Assembly (NCBI GenBank): GCA_017302435.1
Contig: JAFLDL010000023.1
Coordinates: 1-64,000, forward strand
Source: Candidatus Accumulibacter necessarius
Lineage (GTDB): Bacteria; Pseudomonadota; Gammaproteobacteria; Burkholderiales; Rhodocyclaceae
DNA length: 64,000 nt
Direction: 5' to 3'
Part shown: in pieces, positions 38,258-47,046 of the stretch
Numbering within the stretch: position 1 is the stretch's first letter
Layout: the number at the start of each line of letters is the position of its first letter
The notes under the pieces: generated by a model
The model's input: the letters and a program-made list of their open reading frames with translations, nothing else
Told to the model about the DNA's origin: nothing
The model's database searches: none
Made by a program: the position numbers and the translations under genes

Positions 38258-39058
38258 TTGAAGCCGATCAGACTGTACTGGTGGCAGGGTGAAGGCGAGC
38301 ATGACGCTAACCGGCGAAACTTTGGCGACTACCTCTCGCCGCTCATCGTTGCGATGATTTCCGGACGACCGGTGGTGTATGCGCCGATCGAGACGGCGGA
38401 CATGCTGGCGATCGGAACGATTCTGAAAAGGGAGCGCCAGGCGAGACGATTTCTGTTGCCTCGCCGCCTACATATCTGGGGCAGCGGCGCCGGCAATCCG
38501 GACGAACGCTTTCCCGCCCGACACCATTATCACGCCGTCCGTGGCAGGCACACACTGGCCAAGATCGAAGGTGGGGGCAACCGAGAGGTGGCACTCGGCG
38601 ATCCGGGGCTGCTCGTCAGTCATTACTGGGGCGGTCGGCCGCGCCCAGCCAAGCAGCACGCGTTGGGAGTTATCCCCCATTTCGTCGATCAGGACACACC
38701 AGCCGTCCGGGCGCTGCTCCAGATACGCGGCGCCAGGCTAATCAACGTCTATGCCTCGATCGACGAAGTCCTGCGGGACGTCCTGTCGTGCACCCACGTC
38801 ATCTCGTCCAGCCTACATGGACTGATTGTCAGCGACGCGTTCAACGTTCCGAACCGACGCATCGTGATCTCCAGCAACATCCGTTCGAACCTGAAGTTCG
38901 CCGACTACTATTCCGCGTATGGTCTCGACGAACCGGCACCACTCGCGGGGCAGGCAGTGAGTGGCAACGAACGTCCCGAGGACCTCGTCGGGAATTATCA
39001 GACGCGCGACGTCGACAAGCTCTGCGCCGACCTTGTCCGTTCCTTCCCACAACTGTAA
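38258..39058 (+). CDS. polysaccharide pyruvyl transferase family protein
   Basis: About 266 aa. Hallmarks are the N-terminal NFGDYLSPLIV, the central EVALGDPGLLVS and LGVIPHFVD, and the C-terminal SSSLHGLIVSDAF, all typical of PF04230 enzymes that add ketal-linked pyruvate to exopolysaccharide or secondary cell-wall sugars. TTG 38258 (translating as MKPIRLYWW) with GGGGGGAGG just upstream is better than the GTG at 38225. It ends the plus-strand glycan cluster and is convergent with the SH3 protein gene. Confidence 0.85.
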   Translation: MKPIRLYWWQGEGEHDANRRNFGDYLSPLIVAMISGRPVVYAPIETADMLAIGTILKRERQARRFLLPRRLHIWGSGAGNPDERFPARHHYHAVRGRHTLAKIEGGGNREVALGDPGLLVSHYWGGRPRPAKQHALGVIPHFVDQDTPAVRALLQIRGARLINVYASIDEVLRDVLSCTHVISSSLHGLIVSDAFNVPNRRIVISSNIRSNLKFADYYSAYGLDEPAPLAGQAVSGNERPEDLVGNYQTRDVDKLCADLVRSFPQL

Positions 39059-39101
39059 CACGCCGGTCGTGTCCTGACGGCGCGTCTTCGTGAATTGCGC
39101 T

Positions 39102-39536
39102 TCAGAGACCCCACACCTGACTGGCACGCACGAAACCCACCTGTCCGTCGCGGTGGCGAACCTTGGCCCAACCGCCAGGCGCCGCTTCGAGATAGACCAG
39201 TGAGACGCTTTTTTCCGCCTCGAAGACCACCGGCGCAGACTCATCAGCACTCTGCCGGATCTGGGCGCGGGCCGCGGTGACGATCACCGTTCGGCTCTTG
39301 GCGAGGTACCTCGCCTCAATCCAGGCCAGACCGCCATCGGCATCCCGGACCTTGGACCAACCTTCTAGGTTGACCACCAACTCGACCGGCGTCCCCCGCC
39401 TGATGACGAAAAGCTTGCTGCCGCGCTGCGACGGCGCGTCGTAAAGAACCGCTGCCGCATCGACAGTGCGGTACTCGATCGCCAGCAACGGCCCGGAAAA
39501 TCCGGCGGCAAGCAACCAGCTCAGCAGCCGTTTCAT
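39102..39536 (-). CDS. exported protein with two bacterial SH3 domains
   Basis: 144 aa. A signal peptide ends near GPLLAIEY (residue 20). Two SH3b-like repeats follow (about 25-80 and 85-142), each with the LYDAPSQRGSKL/WSKVRDADGG or IRQSADESAPVV/WAKVRHRDGQ pattern. SH3b domains usually bind peptidoglycan. It lies 11 bases past secB, where gpsA often sits in relatives, so it is probably the last gene of that operon. Confidence 0.8.
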   Translation of the reverse strand: MKRLLSWLLAAGFSGPLLAIEYRTVDAAAVLYDAPSQRGSKLFVIRRGTPVELVVNLEGWSKVRDADGGLAWIEARYLAKSRTVIVTAARAQIRQSADESAPVVFEAEKSVSLVYLEAAPGGWAKVRHRDGQVGFVRASQVWGL

Positions 39537-39547
39537 CGAGAAGTTAA

Positions 39548-40015
39548 CTAATGGGTAGTTGCCTCACCCGAGGCTTCCTTGGCGGCTTCCTGTTGCTGCA
39601 GGCGGGACATGTAAAGCGCTTCGAAATTGACCGGTTGCAGCATGACGGGGGCAAAACCGGCACGTGTAACGGCGTCGGACACCACTTCGCGAGCGTAGGG
39701 GAAGAGAATGTTGGGGCAGGCAATCGACAGCAAGGGCTCCATGTTCTCGCTTGGCACGTTCTGCACGCGGAAGATCCCCGCCTGCCCGACCTCGACGAGA
39801 AAGACAGTCTTCTCTTCGATCTTGGAAGTGACCGTGGTCGTCAAAGTCACTTCGAAGACGCCTTCTCCAATACCCTGTGCATTCGTTTGTAGCTGGATGC
39901 TGACCTTGGGTGACTCACGCTCGAGAAAAATCTGCGGCGCGTTGGGCACTTCAACCGACAGATCCTTGATATAGATCTTCTCGATCGCAAATACAGGGTT
40001 CTCTTGTTCGCTCAT
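39548..40015 (-). CDS. secB: protein-export chaperone SecB
   Basis: Tetrameric cytosolic chaperone (155 aa) that keeps preproteins unfolded and hands them to SecA. Conserved segments are [46 protein letters not shown] and [10 protein letters not shown]. It lies 63 bases downstream of grxC on the same strand, as in many proteobacteria. Confidence 0.97.
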   Translation of the reverse strand: MSEQENPVFAIEKIYIKDLSVEVPNAPQIFLERESPKVSIQLQTNAQGIGEGVFEVTLTTTVTSKIEEKTVFLVEVGQAGIFRVQNVPSENMEPLLSIACPNILFPYAREVVSDAVTRAGFAPVMLQPVNFEALYMSRLQQQEAAKEASGEATTH

Positions 40016-40078
40016 GTTGGTTCTTTTGACCTATGCAGTGGGATGGTTAGTGAAGCCGGCAATGCGGGAACGCAGATC

Positions 40079-40354
40079 TCAAGCGCCTTCACCCGCGAGC
40101 AAAGGCAAGAGCCTGCCCGCACGATCAAGGGCAATCAGCTCGTCGCAACCGCCGACGTGGGTTTCGCCGATATAAATCTGTGGGACAGTGCGTTTGGCGG
40201 TCCTTGTGAGCATCTCGCTGCGGCGCGCGGGATCAAGGTCGATACGAACCTTCTCGATCTCGACGACCCCGCGTGCGCGCAGCAGTTGCTCGGCCCGGAT
40301 ACAGAACGGACAGACGGCAGTCGCATACATCAACACCTGCGGCGGAAGGCTCAT
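40079..40354 (-). CDS. grxC: glutaredoxin 3
   Basis: Dithiol glutaredoxin (about 91 aa) with active site ATAVCPFCIRA (CPFC) and the glutathione-site motifs RTVPQIYIGETHVGGCDEL. The frame is open 35 codons upstream inside the rhodanese gene; the ATG at 40354 overlaps the rhodanese stop in an ATGA arrangement, so the two are translationally coupled. Confidence 0.94.
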   Translation of the reverse strand: MSLPPQVLMYATAVCPFCIRAEQLLRARGVVEIEKVRIDLDPARRSEMLTRTAKRTVPQIYIGETHVGGCDELIALDRAGRLLPLLAGEGA

Positions 40355-40770
40355 CGCCTGGTCCCCTTCTTGAGAGGCAGACCCGCCTCGGACCATGCCG
40401 CAACTCCTCCATCGAGGGTGTGCACCCGCACGAAACCAAGCTTGGACAGCGTGGAACATGCAGCCGACGAACGCGCTCCGGACTGGCAGACAAGAATCAC
40501 CGGCTTGTCCTTGAACGGCTCCAGTTCGCCAACGCGTTGCACCAGCGATGCCGCGGGAATGTTCCGGGAGTCGCAGAGGTGGCCTGCTATGTACTCGTTC
40601 GGCTCACGAATGTCGATCAACTGAGCATTCTCGCGGTTGATCAACAAGGTGGCCTGTGCAGGCGAGACAGCGCCCGCGCCAGCCGGCCGACGCACCGAAA
40701 GCGCCAGCAGCATCGTGCCGCTGATGACGGCAACGGCCACCACAAAAATGTTCTGCTGTATGAATTCCAA
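40351..40770 (-). CDS. membrane-anchored rhodanese-like sulfurtransferase
   Basis: 139 aa. One N-terminal transmembrane helix (residues 8-26), then a single rhodanese domain with LIDIREPNEYIAGHL and the catalytic Cys in ILVCQSGARSSAAC, ending GGVAAWSEAGLPL. It transfers sulfane sulfur or handles persulfides. It is coupled to grxC and lies 89 bases downstream of a BigR-like regulator, so a sulfide/persulfide stress role is plausible. Confidence 0.9.
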   Translation of the reverse strand: MEFIQQNIFVVAVAVISGTMLLALSVRRPAGAGAVSPAQATLLINRENAQLIDIREPNEYIAGHLCDSRNIPAASLVQRVGELEPFKDKPVILVCQSGARSSAACSTLSKLGFVRVHTLDGGVAAWSEAGLPLKKGTRR

Positions 40771-40859
40771 TCCAGGCTCCAGAAACCGACGCTCCTAACC
40801 TACTGCCCGACGATGGCGCCCAACGCCAACAACAACACTGCAGGACAACCATGGTGTGC

Positions 40860-41168
40860 CTAATCGCCGCAAAACACCTCACGCATCATGCCAATCAACT
40901 GCAGCGTACGCGCGTCACCAACCCGATAGTAGACCCGGTTGGCATCCTTGCGTGCGAGCAGGACACCCTTGTCGCGAAGAATCGCGAGATGCTGGGAGAT
41001 GTTGCTTTGCGAGGTACCTACCGCCTCCACGATCTCTTGTACGCAGGCATCCTGGTCGCCGATCACACAAAGGATCTTCAGGCGCAAGGGATGCGATATC
41101 GACTTCAGCGCACGTGCCGCCTGCTCGATATGTTCCTGCTTGTCAATGATGCTGGCCCTGATAGGCAC
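40860..41168 (-). CDS. ArsR-family regulator, BigR/YgaV/SqrR-like
   Basis: About 102 aa winged-helix repressor: SISHPLRLKILCVIG, recognition helix TSQSNISQHLAILRD, wing DANRVYYRVGD. Two cysteines, in KILC and in the C-terminal VFCGD, sit where the persulfide-sensing pair sits in YgaV/BigR/SqrR. No ArsR-type CVC arsenic motif is present. The start is best at GTG 41168, downstream of GAGGAAG; longer in-frame starts would run through the promoter. It heads a regulator-rhodanese-grxC-secB order and faces an AT-rich palindrome at 41194-41210. Confidence 0.82.
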   Translation of the reverse strand: MPIRASIIDKQEHIEQAARALKSISHPLRLKILCVIGDQDACVQEIVEAVGTSQSNISQHLAILRDKGVLLARKDANRVYYRVGDARTLQLIGMMREVFCGD

Positions 41169-41193
41169 GATACTCGAGCTTCCTCGTTTATCA

Positions 41194-41210
41194 TATAATT
41201 GCGGATTATA
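41194..41210 (-). promoter_or_regulatory. palindromic operator/promoter of the ArsR-family gene
   Basis: TATAAT-TGCGG-ATTATA: perfect 6-bp arms, 5-base spacer, 25 bases upstream of the GTG start. On the minus strand TTGCTC and TATGAT flank it at 15 bases, so a repressor bound here would block RNA polymerase. Autoregulation is inferred. Confidence 0.6.
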
Positions 41211-41323
41211 GAGCAAATGCTTGATACGCGGGTGTTTTGTACCTGCCCTCTCGCTCATGGCAAGCAACCGCCGGTTGAGTCCTGGTAAGCCAATTCACGT
41301 TTCTGCAAGGCATCCTTCGTTCC

Positions 41324-42817
41324 TTGACGAGTACCACAGGAAAGTCCCTGGATAACCCTACGCCAGGCCCCGCGGGCTCAAGCCGATCACCAGCCGTCCA
41401 CCGGCAACGTGTGTCCGTCGTTAAGCGCTCGACAGCAAACCTGGAACCGGATCGTACGGCAGCGTGCCCAGACCTACCGGCCAAACCCGCGAACTGGCGC
41501 GTGCTGTTCATCGCCCTACTGGCGGCGATGCTGGGGGCGCCAGGCGTTTACGCCAGCAGCAAACGAAACGTCAACGATGGTGACCTCGCATCGCCAAGTG
41601 AAGTCGCGGAAAAGCAGAGCGACCTGAAATCACTACGGGCCCAGATCGACGCCCTGCGCAGGGAAATGACTGCCGCAGAGGGCTCGCGAAGGGAGGCAAG
41701 GGATCAACTTCAGGAGGCCGAGCGCGCAATATCCTCCACCCAGCGCGAACTGCACGACCTGACGACACGGATCGGCAGGCTGCAGATGGAGCTCAAGAAC
41801 CTCGACATGCAATCGAAAGCCCTCGAACAAGGATTGAACACGCAGCAGACGCAACTTGAAAAGTTGCTCTATCGGCAGTACCTGCGCGGAAATCCGGATC
41901 CCCTGCGCCTGTTTCTCAATGGCGACGACCCCAATCAACTGGCTCGTGATCTCCACTATCTGGAAGCGATTGGGCGGGCGCGCAGCCAGATTCTGCTGGG
42001 AATCGAGTCCACATTGCAGCGCAAGCAAGCACTCGCCACCGAAGCACGACAACAGGCCGAACAACTTTCCGCCATTGAAGCCCGACAACAGGAGCAACAC
42101 ACCAGACTGCTGGCCCAGCGTCAGCAGCGCCAGGCGATGTTTGACGAGGTATCGAGCCAGATAGCAACGCAGCGGCGCGAGATAGGCAACCTGCAACGCG
42201 ACGAAAGACGGCTATCTGAGCTGGTCGAGCGGCTGTCGAAGATCATCAGCAGCAAGACCGCTGAAGCAAAGGAGGCTCGCCGCGAAGCGCAGCGGCGGGA
42301 GCTGACGCAGCAGGAGAAGCCCCGGGCAAGCAAAGCAGTCCGCGAGGGCGAGACAACCGAACCCCCGGCAGCGCCGCCGGAAGCAAACACCGTCGACCCG
42401 ATGGCGCTGCCTCCAACAAGCAGTCTGACGAAAATGAAAGGGCAACTGCGGCTGCCGACGCGAGGGGCAATCAGCAATCGATTTGGCACAACAAGGCAGG
42501 AGGGAAGCACCTGGAAGGGCCTTTTTATCGTCGCCAGAGCCGGCAGCGAGGTACACAGCATCGCCAGTGGTCGGGTAGTCTTTGCCGAATGGATGCGCGG
42601 TTTCGGCAATCTGCTGATTGTTGACCATGGCAGCAGCTACCTATCGATTTATGCCAATAACGATGCACTGCTGAAACAGGTCGGCGACGAGGTCCGAGCC
42701 GGGCAAACCATTGCCACCGTGGGCAACAGCGGTGGCAATCCTGAATCCGGTTTATACTTTGAGCTTCGTCACCAAGGAAAGCCGCTCGACCCGCTGGCTT
42801 GGGTTAGCCCAAAATAA
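41324..42817 (+). CDS. envC: EnvC-like murein hydrolase activator
   Basis: Periplasmic activator of cell-division amidases (up to 497 aa). The hydrophobic signal segment VLFIALLAAMLGAPGVYAS is at residues 60-78. A long coiled coil occupies about 90-330. The LytM/M23 domain (about 370-497) is degenerate: the usual HxGxD is replaced by WKGLFIVA, and the last HxH by YFELRHQ, exactly the non-catalytic EnvC pattern. The start is uncertain: TTG 41324 leaves an odd 60-residue lead before the signal peptide, and GTG 41411 is a shorter option. It is followed by ctpA, a familiar pairing. Confidence 0.85.
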   Translation: MTSTTGKSLDNPTPGPAGSSRSPAVHRQRVSVVKRSTANLEPDRTAACPDLPAKPANWRVLFIALLAAMLGAPGVYASSKRNVNDGDLASPSEVAEKQSDLKSLRAQIDALRREMTAAEGSRREARDQLQEAERAISSTQRELHDLTTRIGRLQMELKNLDMQSKALEQGLNTQQTQLEKLLYRQYLRGNPDPLRLFLNGDDPNQLARDLHYLEAIGRARSQILLGIESTLQRKQALATEARQQAEQLSAIEARQQEQHTRLLAQRQQRQAMFDEVSSQIATQRREIGNLQRDERRLSELVERLSKIISSKTAEAKEARREAQRRELTQQEKPRASKAVREGETTEPPAAPPEANTVDPMALPPTSSLTKMKGQLRLPTRGAISNRFGTTRQEGSTWKGLFIVARAGSEVHSIASGRVVFAEWMRGFGNLLIVDHGSSYLSIYANNDALLKQVGDEVRAGQTIATVGNSGGNPESGLYFELRHQGKPLDPLAWVSPK

Positions 42818-42839
42818 GGTGCACACAGGAGTGAGACAA

Positions 42840-44249
42840 ATGGGTAAGTTGAAACAGGCCGGACTGGTTTGCGCCGGATTGCTTGGTGGCATTCTGATCA
42901 GCCTGCAGTTTTCGGCAATCGCCGACAAGGAAACACGAGCCAGTCTGCCAGTGGCGGAACTGCGGACCTTTGCCGAGGTGTTCAACGCCATCAAGACCGG
43001 GTACGTGGAACCGATCGACGACAAGAAGCTGATTACTCACGCCATCAGCGGCATGCTCTCCAACCTGGACCCGCACTCGAGCTACCTCGACGCCGACGCG
43101 TTCAAGGACCTTCAGGTCGGCACGCAGGGCGAGTTCGGCGGCATCGGGATCGAGGTCGGAATGGAAGACGGCCTGGTCAAGGTGGTGTCGCCAATTGAGG
43201 ATACGCCTGCCTACCGTGCCGGCGTAAAGCCCGGCGACCTCATTTTCAAGATCGACGACACACTGGTCAAAGGTTTGACCCTGACCGAAGCCGTCAAGCG
43301 CATGCGCGGCAAGCCGAAGTCCCAGATCAAGCTGTCGATCCTCCGCAAAGGCGAGGCCAAGCCGCTGAACATCACGCTGACGCGCGAAGTCATCAAGGTA
43401 CAGAGCGTCAAGTCCAAACTCGTCGAGGACGGGTACGGCTATCTCCGCATCACTTCCTTCCAGGAGAATACGGGTGCCGCGGTGGTCAAACATTTGGGCG
43501 AGCTCTTCAAATCCGGCCCGCTGAAGGGTTTGGTGCTTGATCTGCGTAATGATCCGGGCGGCCTGCTGAACAGCGCCGTCGGCGTCTCCGCAGCCTTCCT
43601 GCCGCCGGATACTCTGGTCACCTCGACCGACGGCCGGACACCCGACGCCAAGCACCGATTCTCCGCCTCGCCCGCCGATTACCTGCGGGGCAGCCGGGAT
43701 GATTACATCCGTAACCTGCCCCCAGAGGCACGCTCCGTGCCGATGGTGGTACTGGTAAATGGTGGCTCCGCTTCGGCGTCCGAAATCGTCGCCGGTGCGC
43801 TGCAGGACCACAAGCGCGCCGTTGTTCTCGGCACGACGACCTTCGGCAAGGGCTCGGTGCAGACCGTGCTGCCCTTACCGGGGAACACTGCGATCAAGCT
43901 GACGACTGCGCGCTACTTCACGCCCTCCGGCCGTTCGATCCAGGCAAAAGGCATCGTTCCGGACATTGTCGTCGAAGAAAGCGCCAACGGCAGCTCGGCC
44001 GAGCGCCTGCGCGAAGCCAACCTCGAGCATCACCTCGACAACAACAAGGACACTAGCCCGGCGGTGAAGGACTCGCCAACCAAGCCGCCCAAGGTAGCGC
44101 CGGTCAAGCCGAAAGGCAGCGCACCAAAGGAGGATGGCGACGAATCATCCGAGATCCCGAGTGGCGAACTGGCCTCGAAAAAGGACTACCAGTTGAACCA
44201 GGCGCTGAATCTTCTCAAGGGCATGCAGATCCTGAAAAACACTCGGTGA
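42840..44249 (+). CDS. ctpA: carboxyl-terminal processing protease (S41)
   Basis: Periplasmic serine protease (469 aa). A signal anchor (residues 7-28) is followed by a PDZ domain (about 85-170, GEFGGIGIEVGMEDGLVKVV, YRAGVKPGDLIFKID) and the S41 catalytic domain. The Ser/Lys dyad is in NGGSASASEIVAGAL and GTTTFGKGSVQTV. A Pro/Lys-rich tail precedes the last 40 residues. ATG 42840 follows CAGGAGTGAG. It is 22 bases from envC and acts in envelope protein processing, often of peptidoglycan hydrolases. Confidence 0.95.
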   Translation: MGKLKQAGLVCAGLLGGILISLQFSAIADKETRASLPVAELRTFAEVFNAIKTGYVEPIDDKKLITHAISGMLSNLDPHSSYLDADAFKDLQVGTQGEFGGIGIEVGMEDGLVKVVSPIEDTPAYRAGVKPGDLIFKIDDTLVKGLTLTEAVKRMRGKPKSQIKLSILRKGEAKPLNITLTREVIKVQSVKSKLVEDGYGYLRITSFQENTGAAVVKHLGELFKSGPLKGLVLDLRNDPGGLLNSAVGVSAAFLPPDTLVTSTDGRTPDAKHRFSASPADYLRGSRDDYIRNLPPEARSVPMVVLVNGGSASASEIVAGALQDHKRAVVLGTTTFGKGSVQTVLPLPGNTAIKLTTARYFTPSGRSIQAKGIVPDIVVEESANGSSAERLREANLEHHLDNNKDTSPAVKDSPTKPPKVAPVKPKGSAPKEDGDESSEIPSGELASKKDYQLNQALNLLKGMQILKNTR

Positions 44250-44262
44250 ACCATCATCGCGG

Positions 44263-44691
44263 ATGGGAAACGTGAAACGACCGGCAGTAATACCGCAGAC
44301 GCCGATCCGCAAGCAGCGGAACATCCTGTTCGCCAAGTTCCCGCCCGGTCAGGTGCCGGAAGCGTCCAGCTATCTCGGCCAGATCGAGCGCCTGGAGGTT
44401 GAACGGGGTGAGCAGCCACGGGCGATCGGCGTTGCCTACGACCTCCGCCATCACTGCCTGGAGGAAATCGAGGGTACGCTCGAAGACAAGGGTTATCACC
44501 TCGACAACACGCTGATGAGCAAGATGATGCGGGCACTGATCTACTACGTCGAGGAGACACAACTGCACAATCTCGACGCACCGCACCGCCCGCTCAAGCG
44601 CTCGCAGTCGGAGGCCTACACCCACGCCTGGGAGCGCCATCCGCACGGAGACCACGACGAAACACCACCGGAGTGGCGCGAGTACAAGTAA
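44263..44691 (+). CDS. small conserved-looking protein of unknown function
   Basis: 142 aa, basic N-terminus, acidic middle, His-rich C-terminus (RHPHGDHDETPPEW). No signal peptide, membrane segment or family motif that I recognise. It is tightly packed, 13 bases after ctpA and 10 bases before the MoeB-like gene, on the same strand, which supports it being real and co-transcribed. Cysteines are few (one). Confidence 0.6.
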   Translation: MGNVKRPAVIPQTPIRKQRNILFAKFPPGQVPEASSYLGQIERLEVERGEQPRAIGVAYDLRHHCLEEIEGTLEDKGYHLDNTLMSKMMRALIYYVEETQLHNLDAPHRPLKRSQSEAYTHAWERHPHGDHDETPPEWREYK

Positions 44692-44701
44692 TGTCTTCGC
44701 C

Positions 44702-45478
44702 ATGAACGACGGGCAGTTGCTGCGCTACAGCCGACATATCCTGCTTGACGAAATCGGCATCACGGGCCAGCAGCGAATCATCAATGCGAAAGTGCTGATC
44801 ATCGGCGCCGGCGGCCTGGGCTCGCCGGCTGCACTTTATCTCGCGTCCGCAGGCGTCGGCCGGATTACCCTCGCTGACGGCGACACGGTAGACCTGACCA
44901 ACCTGCAACGACAGATCCTGCATACGCAGGAGCGCGTTGGCCAGGCAAAGGCCCTGTCCGGGCAAACGGCTCTGCGCGGCGTCAATCCCGAAGTGCAAGT
45001 CCAGGCGATCGCCAGCCACGTGTCTGGCGAAGCGCTTGCGGCACTGGTCGCCGACGCGGACGTAGTCCTCGATTGTTGCGACAACTTCGCTACCCGGCAC
45101 GCAGTCAATCGCGCCTGCGTCAGCCACCGAACACCGCTGGTCTCCGGCGCAGCGATCCGTTTTGCCGGACAAGTGACCGTATTCGACAGCCGCCGCGATC
45201 ATACCCCTTGTTACAACTGCCTCTTTCCGGAAGGCGAGGACGTCGACCGGGTACGCTGTGCCGTGATGGGGGTGTTTGCACCGCTGACTGGTATCATCGG
45301 TGCAATGCAGGCGGCCGAAGCACTGAAGCTGATCACCGGCGCCGGTGAAGTGGTTGTGGGCCGTCTCTGGCTGCTCGACGGCCTGTCGATGGAATGGCGC
45401 AGCGTGAAGTTCGGCCCGGACCCGGAGTGTGAAGTCTGTGGAGTCAGTGCAGCCGGTGCATGCGACAACCTCAGGTGA
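44702..45478 (+). CDS. moeB: MoeB/ThiF-type adenylyltransferase
   Basis: E1-like enzyme (258 aa) that adenylates the C-terminus of a ubiquitin-fold sulfur carrier such as MoaD or ThiS. The nucleotide site is IIGAGGLGSPAALYLA; LADGDTVDLTNLQRQIL and DNFATRHAVNRAC follow. Two Cys pairs, CYNC and CEVC, bind zinc. There is no C-terminal rhodanese domain. MoeB and ThiF cannot be separated by sequence alone, and neither moa nor thi genes adjoin. Its 3' end overlaps ribD by 8 bases, tail to tail. Confidence 0.88.
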   Translation: MNDGQLLRYSRHILLDEIGITGQQRIINAKVLIIGAGGLGSPAALYLASAGVGRITLADGDTVDLTNLQRQILHTQERVGQAKALSGQTALRGVNPEVQVQAIASHVSGEALAALVADADVVLDCCDNFATRHAVNRACVSHRTPLVSGAAIRFAGQVTVFDSRRDHTPCYNCLFPEGEDVDRVRCAVMGVFAPLTGIIGAMQAAEALKLITGAGEVVVGRLWLLDGLSMEWRSVKFGPDPECEVCGVSAAGACDNLR

Positions 45479-46571
45479 AGCGAGCCAGCAGGCGCAGGTC
45501 GCCGCCCAGCGCGCGGACGTCTCGAATCACCAGCGAGCGTTTTCCGGCCAGCGACTCAAGCGGCGGCAGATTGAACATTCCGCGTGCAGCATCACCGATC
45601 AGACAGGGTGCCAGGTAGAGCAACAGCTCGTCGACCAGACCCGCGCTCAGCAGTGAGCCGCTGAGGCCGAAACCGGCTTCAGCGTGCACTTCGTTAATAC
45701 CCCGCCGTGCAAGTTCTTTGAGCAAAGCCAGCAGATCGACCTTGCCGCCGGGTGAAAAAAGCACCAGAACTTCCGCACCCGCTTGCGCGAGCTTGGCAGC
45801 CCTTCCGCTGTCAGCAACCGCAGCGGCCACCAGGACCCCGCCACCGCGCAGCACTCTGGCCTCGGGCGACAGCTCAAGCCGGCTGTCCACCACAACTTTC
45901 AAAGGCTGGCGCAGCTCCGGTCCCTCAACCCCTCGCACATTGAGTTGCGGATCGTCCTGACGAACCGTGCCCATGCCGGTCAGGATAGCGCAGGCGCGCG
46001 CGCGCCAGCGATGCCCGTCCTGCCGCGCCGCCGGCCCGGTCAACCACTGACTGGCGCCGTTCTGCAGCGCCGTCTTGCCGTCAAGACTGGCGGCAAGCTT
46101 CAGCCGCAGCCAGGGCCGGGCACGCGTCATGCGCGCAACGAAGCCCAGATTGATTTCCTTCGCCTCGGCAGCCAGCAATCCACACTCGGCAAGCACCCCA
46201 GCCTGGCGCAAGCGGGCCAGTCCCTGCCCCGCTACCAGCGGATTGGGATCCTGCATGGCGGCGACGACTCGTGATACCCCGGCCGTCAGCAGCGCCTCTG
46301 CGCACGGCGGCGTGCGGCCATGATGGCTGCACGGTTCAAGAGTGACGAAAACCGTCGCGCCATGCGCCTTTTCGCCAGCCGCCTGCAAGGCGTGAATTTC
46401 GGCATGCTGACCGCCGGCATAGACATGCCAGCCTTCGCCAACGACCTGGTCAGATCGGACGACGACGCAGCCGACGCGTGGATTCGGGGTGGTCGTATAC
46501 AGACCGCGCTCGGCAAGGCGCAGCGCACGCGCCATGAACCCGTGGTCCGACGCGCTGAACGCCGGCACCAT
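45471..46571 (-). CDS. ribD: bifunctional riboflavin biosynthesis deaminase/reductase
   Basis: 366 aa. The N-terminal deaminase domain (1-145) has the zinc site HAEIHAL and TLEPCSHHGRTPPC. The C-terminal reductase domain (about 150-366) has LKLAASLDGKTAL, TVRQDDPQLNVR and VHAEAGFGLSGSLL. It catalyses the second and third steps of riboflavin synthesis. Its ATG overlaps the nrdR stop (TGATG), and it is the last gene of glyA-nrdR-ribD. Confidence 0.95.
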   Translation of the reverse strand: MVPAFSASDHGFMARALRLAERGLYTTTPNPRVGCVVVRSDQVVGEGWHVYAGGQHAEIHALQAAGEKAHGATVFVTLEPCSHHGRTPPCAEALLTAGVSRVVAAMQDPNPLVAGQGLARLRQAGVLAECGLLAAEAKEINLGFVARMTRARPWLRLKLAASLDGKTALQNGASQWLTGPAARQDGHRWRARACAILTGMGTVRQDDPQLNVRGVEGPELRQPLKVVVDSRLELSPEARVLRGGGVLVAAAVADSGRAAKLAQAGAEVLVLFSPGGKVDLLALLKELARRGINEVHAEAGFGLSGSLLSAGLVDELLLYLAPCLIGDAARGMFNLPPLESLAGKRSLVIRDVRALGGDLRLLARFT

Positions 46572-47041
46572 CAGCGGCCAAGTGGCTGCGGCAAACGAGA
46601 GACTTCGCGAATAACCTTGGAGAACTCGTCCACGTCCTCGAAATTGCGATAGACCGACGCGAAGCGTACGTAAGCCACCTTGTCGAGTTTCTTCAACTCG
46701 CGCATGACCATCTCCCCCACCTTTTCCGAGGCAACTTCTCGCTCGCCAAGCGCCAGCAGCTTCTCCTCAATGCGGACAATCGCCCCCTCGACGGCCTCTG
46801 AACTGACTGGTCGCTTGCGCAGCGCCAACCAAAGACTGGCGGCCAGCTTGTCGCGGTCAAAATCGACTCGCGAGCCATTCTTCTTGATCACCTGCGGCAT
46901 TCGCAGTTCTGCCCGCTCGTACGTGGTGAAGCGCTTTTCACATTTCAGACAACGCCGCCGCCGCCGGACAATGTCACCATCGTCGTTGATGCGCGTGTCG
47001 GCGACGGTCGTTTCGTCAGCGCCGCAGAACGGGCACTTCAT
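46571..47041 (-). CDS. nrdR: transcriptional repressor NrdR
   Basis: Zinc-ribbon/ATP-cone regulator of ribonucleotide reductase genes (156 aa). The zinc ribbon is [13 protein letters not shown] ... [14 protein letters not shown]. The ATP-cone spans about residues 47-137 ([32 protein letters not shown]). It represses when dATP is high. ATG 47041 is the family start. It sits between glyA and ribD, as usual. Its probable target in this window is nrdJ, 25 kb away, which has two matching boxes. Confidence 0.96.
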   Translation of the reverse strand: MKCPFCGADETTVADTRINDDGDIVRRRRRCLKCEKRFTTYERAELRMPQVIKKNGSRVDFDRDKLAASLWLALRKRPVSSEAVEGAIVRIEEKLLALGEREVASEKVGEMVMRELKKLDKVAYVRFASVYRNFEDVDEFSKVIREVSRLPQPLGR

Positions 47042-47046
47042 GGTGT

